Origin: JBGSKY01 sp041740995 | GTDB taxonomy: Bacteria; Planctomycetota; Planctomycetia; Pirellulales; Pirellulaceae | Direction: 5' to 3' | Length of the DNA stretch: 15,074 nt | Assembly (NCBI GenBank): GCA_041740995.1 | Contig: JBGSKY010000246.1 | Span: forward strand, 1-15,074 | Shown here: positions 7,734 through 13,088 of the stretch, one piece after another | Numbering within the stretch: the stretch's first letter is position 1 | Layout of the letters: each line of letters starts with the position of its first letter | Notes under the pieces: model-generated | The model's input: only the letters and a program-made list of their open reading frames with translations | Databases searched by the model: none | Told to the model about the DNA's origin: nothing | Translations under genes and position numbers: made by a program

Positions 7734-8297
7734 ATGCAAGCTGAAGCATCTTCGAACGACAAGTTCCAGACCTATGACGGCGTCCCAATCTCGCTGGGTT
7801 CGCCGACCATTGCCGCGATTTTAGCGTTTGTCTTTCCCGGCGCCGGTCATGCCTACCAAGGTCGAACTTTAAAAGCATTGCTGTATTCCGTTTGCATCTT
7901 AGGCTTATTCTTTAGCGGACTTTGGATCGGCCAGGGCAAGGTTGTGTACAGCTCATGGACCAAAGAAGACTTCCGGTGGCAATACGCCCTGCAAGCCGCT
8001 GTCGGTCTGCCTGCCGCCCCGGCCGCCGTTCAAGCATATTGGATCAAACACTACAACCAACCATTGGCTAGCGGCTGGATGGCGAAACCGAACAGCCTGC
8101 AAACTCTCTCCGATTGGCACTACCAATCATCAGCCGGTTTCGACCTGGGCACGCTCTACACAATGATTGCCGGAATTTTAAATTTGCTGGTCGTTTTTGA
8201 TGCTTACTCTGGACCGTTGCCGCCACCCAAACAGAATTCCAAGAAGAACAAAAAAACGCCTGCCGCGGGCGAGCCTGCTTCGAAAACTGAAGACTAA
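7734..8297 (+). CDS. Small multi-pass membrane protein, DUF6677/TM2-like
   Basis: 187 aa. After a short polar N-terminus come SPTIAAILAFVFPGAGHAYQGR (about 23-44), a TM2-like 'PGxGHxYxGR' turn, a helix at about 43-65, another at about 80-102, and a last one at about 140-158 within LGTLYTMIAGILNLLVVFDAYSGP. The C-terminal tail is Lys/Pro-rich and charged (about 160-187). I recall this pattern from planctomycete proteins filed as DUF6677; that name is from memory, with moderate certainty. No enzymatic motif is seen. The ATG at 7734 is chosen because the frame upstream (open to 7362) has no coding character and overlaps the flippase gene. It ends 12 bp before argS, so the two are probably one transcript. 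The function is unknown; a membrane-biogenesis or envelope role would be a guess. Confidence 0.7.
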   Translation: MQAEASSNDKFQTYDGVPISLGSPTIAAILAFVFPGAGHAYQGRTLKALLYSVCILGLFFSGLWIGQGKVVYSSWTKEDFRWQYALQAAVGLPAAPAAVQAYWIKHYNQPLASGWMAKPNSLQTLSDWHYQSSAGFDLGTLYTMIAGILNLLVVFDAYSGPLPPPKQNSKKNKKTPAAGEPASKTED

Positions 8298-8309
8298 AAT
8301 TCTCTACCT

Positions 8310-10286
8310 ATGCAACTAATCGAACAAGTTCGTAACCAGGTCACCACCGTTCTTGCGTCACTGACCAGCCAGCCCGAACAACATGCCCAGCGGGTAACAG
8401 CAACCCGCGACGCGGCCCTTGGCGACTATCAAGCAAATGTCGTTTTTGCATTGGCCAAGGAGTTAAGCCGCCAGCCAGAGGAATTGGCCCAAGAGATCGC
8501 GGCCGACTTGCGAAAGTGCGATCTATTCGAGCACGTCAGCGTCGCCGGAAAAGGTTTCATCAACATGCGGATGAAGCCGAGCTTAATTCTCGACTTGCTT
8601 GTCACAGCTGCTAGCGACGGACGTTGCGGCGTCGACACAACGCATCCAACGCTGACGTATGTGGTTGACTTCTCCTCGCCAAACGTTGCAAAGCCGATGC
8701 ACGTCGGACACATTCGTTCAACAGTCATTGGCGATGCGATTGCCAAGATGTTGCGCTTTGTCGGTCATCACGTAATCACCGACAATCATCTCGGCGACTG
8801 GGGCACTCAATTCGGGATGATTATTTACGGCTTTAAAAATTTCGTCGATCAGGCGGCATTCGAAAAATCGCCCGTCGAGGAGCTAAGCCGACTTTATCGT
8901 TTAACGCAACAACTGATCGAATATCAAAAATCTGTCCGCGATATTGACGCTATGATCACAATCACTGCCGACGCCCAAGCCGCTTGTGACGCAGCGATCG
9001 CGGCCGCGGCGGCAAAACCAAACGACAAAGCGCTTGAAAAAGCGTCGCGTGCAGCGCAGAGGAAATTGCAATCGATGCAAGCCGACGTTGAATCGGTGCA
9101 GGGAAAAATGCAACGCGTGCAAGCTGACGCGACACTGAAACAACTCGCCGACCAGCACACTGACATCGAAGCCGCCGCATTGCGCGAGACTGCGCTGCTG
9201 CACGCCGGAGATGCTGGCAACTTAGCCTTGTGGAACCAGTTTATGCCGCAGTGCTTGAGCGCGATCCAGGGCATCTATGACCAGCTCAACGTTTCGTTCG
9301 ATTACCAGCTTGGCGAAAGCTTCTACCACGATCGACTAGCCCCCGTCGTCGAAGAGCTGAAGCTTAAAAACCTAGCGACTCAAAGCGAAGGGGCCGTATG
9401 CGTCTTCTTGGATGGCTTTGATGCACCGATGATCATCCAGAAAAATGACGGCGCTTTTTTGTACGCGACCACCGACTTAGCGACGGTCGCCTATCGAATC
9501 GAAAAATTTGATCCCGACGCAATTCTCTATGTCGTTGATCATCGCCAAAGCGAACACTTCCAAAAACTCTTCGCCGTCCTTCGTGCGACCGGTTGCGAGC
9601 TTGACTTGCGGCACATCAGCTTTGGTACCGTGCTTGGGAAAGACGGAAAGCCGTTTAAGACCCGATCCGGTGATTCAGTCGGCTTGGAATCGTTGCTCCA
9701 AGAAGCGATCGATCGTGCACACGCGATCGTTTGCGATCCCGAGCGACTGCAGAAAGCTTCGTTGCAAATGGACGATGCGGAAAAAGAAATGATTGCCACC
9801 TCGGTCGGTTTGGGAGCGATCAAGTACGCCGATTTGTCGCACAACCGAACCAGCGACTACGTTTTTGATTTGGAAAAAATGGTCCAGTTGGAAGGCAACA
9901 CGGCGACTTACATCCAGTACTCATGCGCCCGCGCGTCGAGCATCTTAAGAAAGCTTCAGAACGAGGCAATTGATTCTTCGGCACAAGACGTTCCATCGTC
10001 CGACCAGATCGAGATTACTCACCCAGTTGAACGAACATTGGCGATCCAATTGCTGCGTTTTGAAGAAGCAATTCACGTCGCATTGGCTGATTTTCAACCG
10101 AACATTCTGGCCGATTATTTGTACGAAACGGCCCGTCAGTTCGCTTCATTTTTCGACCAATGCCCAGTCGCCAAAGCTGAATCTGAAATCGCTGGCAGAA
10201 CGCGACGTTTACTAGTTAACCTAACCCGCCAAGTCCTCAGTCAAGGCCTCGATCTCCTAGGCATTTCAGTCATTGAACGAATGTAG
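8310..10286 (+). CDS. argS: Arginyl-tRNA synthetase (class I) with a helical insertion
   Basis: 658 aa, against about 550-590 for most bacterial ArgS. The order is: N-terminal tRNA-binding domain (about 1-95; ALGDYQANV and GKGFINMRM), Rossmann catalytic domain starting at DFSSPNVAKPMHVGHIRSTVIGD (120-142) with the HIGH-type motif HVGH (131-134), DNHLGDWGTQFGM (158-170), the KMSKS-equivalent loop GKDGKPFKTRSG (about 443-454), then the C-terminal DALR anticodon-binding domain (about 530-658; IQYSCARASSILRKL). It charges tRNA-Arg with arginine in the cytoplasm. The extra length is a segment rich in Ala, Gln, Lys and Met at about 203-285, predicted to form long helices. All motifs are intact, so the gene should be functional. 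It is 12 bp downstream of the DUF6677-like gene. No Shine-Dalgarno site is visible. Confidence 0.97.
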   Translation: MQLIEQVRNQVTTVLASLTSQPEQHAQRVTATRDAALGDYQANVVFALAKELSRQPEELAQEIAADLRKCDLFEHVSVAGKGFINMRMKPSLILDLLVTAASDGRCGVDTTHPTLTYVVDFSSPNVAKPMHVGHIRSTVIGDAIAKMLRFVGHHVITDNHLGDWGTQFGMIIYGFKNFVDQAAFEKSPVEELSRLYRLTQQLIEYQKSVRDIDAMITITADAQAACDAAIAAAAAKPNDKALEKASRAAQRKLQSMQADVESVQGKMQRVQADATLKQLADQHTDIEAAALRETALLHAGDAGNLALWNQFMPQCLSAIQGIYDQLNVSFDYQLGESFYHDRLAPVVEELKLKNLATQSEGAVCVFLDGFDAPMIIQKNDGAFLYATTDLATVAYRIEKFDPDAILYVVDHRQSEHFQKLFAVLRATGCELDLRHISFGTVLGKDGKPFKTRSGDSVGLESLLQEAIDRAHAIVCDPERLQKASLQMDDAEKEMIATSVGLGAIKYADLSHNRTSDYVFDLEKMVQLEGNTATYIQYSCARASSILRKLQNEAIDSSAQDVPSSDQIEITHPVERTLAIQLLRFEEAIHVALADFQPNILADYLYETARQFASFFDQCPVAKAESEIAGRTRRLLVNLTRQVLSQGLDLLGISVIERM

Positions 10287-10324
10287 CAGCCAAACCGGCG
10301 GATTCTGCTACAAAACGCCGTTCA
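10274..10324 (+). terminator. Nested inverted repeat at the 3' end of argS
   Basis: The inner stem GTAGCAG (10283-10289) pairs with CTGCTAC (10305-10311) over a 15-nt loop, and the outer stem TGAACG (10274-10279) pairs with CGTTCA (10319-10324). The argS stop codon TAG lies within the inner stem. There is no T-run, so termination would have to be Rho-assisted; it could instead protect the mRNA end or insulate the downstream promoter. Confidence 0.4.
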
Positions 10325-10338
10325 TGTTTGGACTAAAT

Positions 10339-10366
10339 TTGACTGAATTCAACGCTAGAATATGCT
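10339..10366 (+). promoter_or_regulatory. Candidate sigma70-type promoter for the WecG-family gene
   Basis: TTGACT at 10339-10344, a 16-bp spacer, then TATGCT at 10361-10366. This would give a leader of roughly 45 nt before the ATG at 10417. It is the best consensus-like promoter seen in the window and fits the hairpin just upstream ending the argS transcript. Confidence 0.45.
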
Positions 10367-10416
10367 AGTAGCCGCCACCTTCGGCAATTTCACACGACTC
10401 GCTCCAAACGACCTTG

Positions 10417-11223
10417 ATGATTGATCTGGGAAAAAAGAATCTGATCGGCGTTCAGATCGACGCGGTCGATTACGAAGCGGCTGTCAGTCGAATTATTGAT
10501 GCGGCGAAAAACGGTCGTCGTTGCACAACCACCGCGCTGGCTGTGCATGGCGTGATGACCGGTGCGCTGGACAGCGAACATCGTCATCGATTGAACCAGT
10601 TGGACTTGGTTGTTCCTGACGGCATGCCTGTCCGATGGGGGCTGAATTGGCTGCACGGAACGAAACTGCCCGATCGAGTCTACGGCCCTAATTTGATGCT
10701 CAAAGTCTGCGCGGCGGCCGCAGACCAGGGCGTTTCCATTTTCCTCTTTGGAACCGATCAAGAAACGCTCGACCAATTGTCGGCCAAGCTGCTCGAAAAA
10801 TTTCCGAAGCTCAAAATCGCGGGCGTCCTGCCGTCCAAGTTCCGTCGCTTGAATGCGGAGGAAGGCGAAGCTTTGGCGGAAACCATTCGCAAAAGCGGAG
10901 CGGAAATCACTTTTGTCGGTATCGGCTGCCCGCGTCAAGAAGTTTGGGCTTACGAATTTGGCGACAAACTGCAGATGCCGGTCTTTGCCGTTGGGGCCGC
11001 GTTTGCCTTTCATGCCGGAACGCTCGCACAGGCACCAAGCTGGATGCAGAACGCGGGACTTGAATGGGCCTATCGCTTCATGAAAGAACCGAAACGACTT
11101 TGGCGGCGATACGTTTACTTGAACCCAGCCTATCTGAGCATGTTGGCTTTGCAGTTCTGCAAGCTCAAGAGCTTTCGAGTTGATGCCACCAAGCCGCCGT
11201 CGGAACCGATGATCTACGGCTGA
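10417..11223 (+). CDS. WecG/TagA/CpsF-family glycosyltransferase
   Basis: 268 aa, close to the usual 240-270 for this family (GT26). The N-terminal half has GVQIDAVDYEAAV (about 11-23), the Thr-rich strand TTTALAVHGVM (37-47) in the place of the family's 'TxN' substrate loop, and VVPDGMPVRWGL (65-76), whose Asp (D68) matches the catalytic Asp of TagA. The middle has VFLFG-type strand SIFLFGTDQETL, and the C-terminal half has GIGCPRQEVW (168-177) and KEPKRLWRRYVYLNPAYL (about 223-240), the family's end motif. These enzymes add an N-acetylmannosaminyl or similar residue to an undecaprenyl-linked sugar at the inner face of the membrane. The ATG at 10417 is preferred to the TTG one codon upstream. 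The flippase at 6154 is a likely pathway partner. The exact sugar cannot be told. Confidence 0.9.
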   Translation: MIDLGKKNLIGVQIDAVDYEAAVSRIIDAAKNGRRCTTTALAVHGVMTGALDSEHRHRLNQLDLVVPDGMPVRWGLNWLHGTKLPDRVYGPNLMLKVCAAAADQGVSIFLFGTDQETLDQLSAKLLEKFPKLKIAGVLPSKFRRLNAEEGEALAETIRKSGAEITFVGIGCPRQEVWAYEFGDKLQMPVFAVGAAFAFHAGTLAQAPSWMQNAGLEWAYRFMKEPKRLWRRYVYLNPAYLSMLALQFCKLKSFRVDATKPPSEPMIYG

Positions 11224-11284
11224 GCCTCAATGTTGCAATGTCAACTGTTTTAAAAATGAGCGGCATGGCGCTAAAAGAAGAATG

Positions 11285-11890
11285 CTACGCCGCGTTGAAT
11301 ATGCCGCTGGCGATATAAAACGACGCGAGCATGATCAGCCAAACGACGTCCAAGAAATGCCAGTAAATCGCGCACACTTCTAAACCTGTATATCGTTCGT
11401 GGTCGTAACGCTGCATGAACGCTTTGATCTGCACGACGGCTAATCCAAACAACCCCGCCAGGACGTGTAATGCGTGAAGCAACGCGAGTATCAAAGTGTA
11501 CGGATAGGGGCTAGTTCCGGTATTGCCCAACGCTTTGGTTTCGATAATCAAATAAGCCATCGCTTCGGATTGAATGACTAGAAACGCGATCGAGGCAATC
11601 ATCGCGATCGAAACTCGAATCGTCACATCAACAAACTTATCTCGTCGTGCGGCCCCGATCGACAAATGCAAAGCGGCCGAGACGATCAACAGAAGCCCTG
11701 TGCTGATCCAAAACATTCTAGGCAGAACAAATAACTGCTCTGCATCAGGAGCTCGATCTAATCGCAAGGCGATATAGACGATGTACAGCAACATACTGGC
11801 GAAGAAGAAGATGCCAAGCGACGCCACAAGGAGCCACATGCCTTGTTTGGCACGGTACTTCTCGGCATTCAGGGTACTAGCGGCGGACAA
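11285..11890 (-). CDS. Haem-copper oxidase subunit III (CoxC/CtaE-like)
   Basis: 201 aa, the length of the short five-helix form of subunit III. Membrane helices lie at about 17-40, 57-78, 92-118, 130-156 and 173-197. KQGMWLLVASLGIFF at the first helix, LLHALHVLAGLFGL (137-150), and LEVCAIYWHFLDVVWLIML (170-188) with the usual 'YWHFxDxVW' end motif identify the family. Subunit III supports proton uptake and stability of the catalytic subunit I in the respiratory membrane. No subunit I or II gene is in the window, so this copy is an orphan; it could serve a remote cytochrome oxidase or be NorE-like. The TTG start at 11890 is the only candidate between an in-frame upstream TAA and the first helix, and it follows a CGAGGT site closely. 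It converges with the WecG-family gene, 61 bp apart. Confidence 0.87.
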   Translation of the reverse strand: MSAASTLNAEKYRAKQGMWLLVASLGIFFFASMLLYIVYIALRLDRAPDAEQLFVLPRMFWISTGLLLIVSAALHLSIGAARRDKFVDVTIRVSIAMIASIAFLVIQSEAMAYLIIETKALGNTGTSPYPYTLILALLHALHVLAGLFGLAVVQIKAFMQRYDHERYTGLEVCAIYWHFLDVVWLIMLASFYIASGIFNAA

Positions 11891-11894
11891 ATCG

Positions 11895-11899
11895 ACCTC
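11895..11899 (-). promoter_or_regulatory. Possible ribosome binding site for the oxidase subunit III gene
   Basis: On the minus strand GAGGT sits 4 nt before the TTG at 11890-11888. Spacing is short, but it supports the non-ATG start. Confidence 0.35.
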
Positions 11900-11951
11900 G
11901 GACGGATTGGGTTAGAAATGAAGGTAAGACGAAAAGCATCTAGTGCAATGG

Positions 11952-11976
11952 CACCGGAGGGCTTGCGCCCTTCCGC
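11952..11976 (-). repeat. Palindromic repeat unit 1 (REP-like, GCAA loop)
   Basis: A 25-bp unit, identical to unit 3 at 12065-12089. Read on the minus strand, its core is AGGGC-GCAA-GCCCT, a 5-bp stem closed by a GCAA (GNRA-type) tetraloop, extended by CGG/CCG pairing across one bulged A. Confidence 0.75.
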
Positions 11977-11993
11977 TAACGCCTTTAACTATA

Positions 11994-12018
11994 ACGGAAC
12001 GGCGCAAGCCGTCCGGTT
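11994..12018 (+). repeat. Palindromic repeat unit 2, inverted relative to units 1 and 3
   Basis: The core ACGGC-GCAA-GCCGT has the same loop, stem length and CGG/CCG extension as units 1 and 3. The second stem pair is C-G instead of G-C, a double change that keeps the pairing. Orientation is opposite to the flanking units. Confidence 0.7.
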
Positions 12019-12064
12019 CTTCGGTGCTCTTGAAGACAGGAGTGCGAGAAGAACTGAGCGGAGT

Positions 12065-12089
12065 CACCGGAGGGCTTGCGCCCTTCCGC
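12065..12089 (-). repeat. Palindromic repeat unit 3, identical to unit 1
   Basis: The 25 bp are identical to 11952-11976 in the same orientation, although the sequences just outside differ (GG before unit 1, GT before unit 3). The 88 bp between units 1 and 3 contain the inverted unit 2. Confidence 0.75.
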
Positions 12090-12161
12090 GAAAAATAATT
12101 TGGTAATTGATTTCGGTAGCGTTAATAACCGCAACCTAATCGCGTATTGTAATCGCAATTC

Positions 12162-13088
12162 TTAGTTCACCAGCCCTTTCGTGACCGTCATAAAAATATC
12201 TTCAAGCGTTGGTTCTTTGTCATGAAATGACCGAATCGCGATGTTCGCTCGTGTCATTGCTTGCAACAACTCCGCCACGCCTTGATCGTCGGTATCCAGT
12301 TCGACGCGAATGCCATCGGGAATTTCTGTCAGCGATCGCATCAGTGGGCTAGATCGCATGAACGACATCGCCCGCGTAGGTTCTTCATTGAGTTTGATAT
12401 CGACAATTCGGCTGCGATGAATTTGCCGATAGACTGACTCAATCGAACCTTGCATTAGCAATTTCCCGCGCTCGATAATTCCGATCGACGAACAAGTGTC
12501 GGCCAGTTCTGCCAAAATGTGGCTACTAATTAAGATTGTCTTGCCCATCTTGCGAAGTTCTTTCAGCAGCGATTTGACTTCGTGCCGCGCGCGCGGATCG
12601 AGGCCGCTGGTCGGTTCATCAAGAATCAAAACTGGCGGATCGTGAACAAGCGTCTTGGCCAGACACAATCGCTGTTTCATACCCCGCGAAAGTCCATTGA
12701 CAAAGTCGTCGCGTTTGTGACCTAGATCCAGAAGTTCCAATACGTCCAAAATGACCTTCTTGCGTTGAGTTCGCGGGATCTTGTAAGCGACCGCAAAAAA
12801 GTCGAGAAACTCCCAGACCTTCATCCCGTCATAAACACCAAAATCATCTGGCATATAACCGATGCTGCGACGGACCGCCAATGGGTCGCGACTGACGCTG
12901 TGGCCGTTGACTTTGCCATCTCCGCGACTGGCCCGCAGCAGCGTTGCAAGGAAACGAATCGAGGTACTCTTGCCAGCACCGTTGGGGCCGATGAAGCCGA
13001 ACAACTCACCGGCTTCGATCTTGAGATCAAGGCAATCGACCGCGGTAAAGCTGCCGAAGTCCTTGCCAAAAGACGTCAATTCAATCAT
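12162..13088 (-). CDS. ABC-2-type transporter ATP-binding protein
   Basis: 308 aa, the usual size of ABC-2 ATPase subunits. Walker A is GPNGAGKST (34-42), the signature region is LSRGMKQR (133-140) instead of LSGGQ, Walker B is VLILDEP (153-159) followed by the D-loop SGLD, and the H-loop is SSH (188-190). The Q-loop position has Asp (YMPDDFGVYDGM, D81) instead of the usual Gln. Residues from about 220 form the C-terminal regulatory extension seen in ABC-2 export ATPases, ending in PTLEDIFMTVTKG. It would power an ABC-2 membrane permease for lipid, glycan, drug or protein export at the inner membrane, but no permease follows. Its ATG overlaps the ligA stop as ATGA, so translation is probably coupled to ligA. 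The family is certain; the substrate is unknown. Confidence 0.93.
   Translation of the reverse strand: MIELTSFGKDFGSFTAVDCLDLKIEAGELFGFIGPNGAGKSTSIRFLATLLRASRGDGKVNGHSVSRDPLAVRRSIGYMPDDFGVYDGMKVWEFLDFFAVAYKIPRTQRKKVILDVLELLDLGHKRDDFVNGLSRGMKQRLCLAKTLVHDPPVLILDEPTSGLDPRARHEVKSLLKELRKMGKTILISSHILAELADTCSSIGIIERGKLLMQGSIESVYRQIHRSRIVDIKLNEEPTRAMSFMRSSPLMRSLTEIPDGIRVELDTDDQGVAELLQAMTRANIAIRSFHDKEPTLEDIFMTVTKGLVN

Larger units (their letters stand above)
11891..12161. other. Repeat-bearing intergenic region between ABC ATPase and oxidase subunit genes
   Basis: 271 bp with no gene. Three palindromic units occupy 11952-12089. An imperfect inverted repeat at 12115-12136 (GGT/GCG arms pairing with CGC/ACC, two mismatches) lies 26 bp past the ATPase stop on the minus strand and could be a weak terminator. 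The promoter for the oxidase gene must be at the left side of this gap if that gene is not co-transcribed; no clear consensus was seen. Confidence 0.45.

Noticed and set aside
8901..9274. Minus-strand open frames opposite the ArgS insertion.
   Set aside because: They arise from the biased Ala/Gln codons of the insertion read backwards; the Cys/Phe/Arg-rich products are typical antisense artefacts.
11232..11250. Terminator between the convergent WecG-family and oxidase genes (GTTG/CAAC stem then TGTTTT).
   Set aside because: A 4-bp stem with two G-C pairs is too weak to call, though the T-rich stretch is suggestive.
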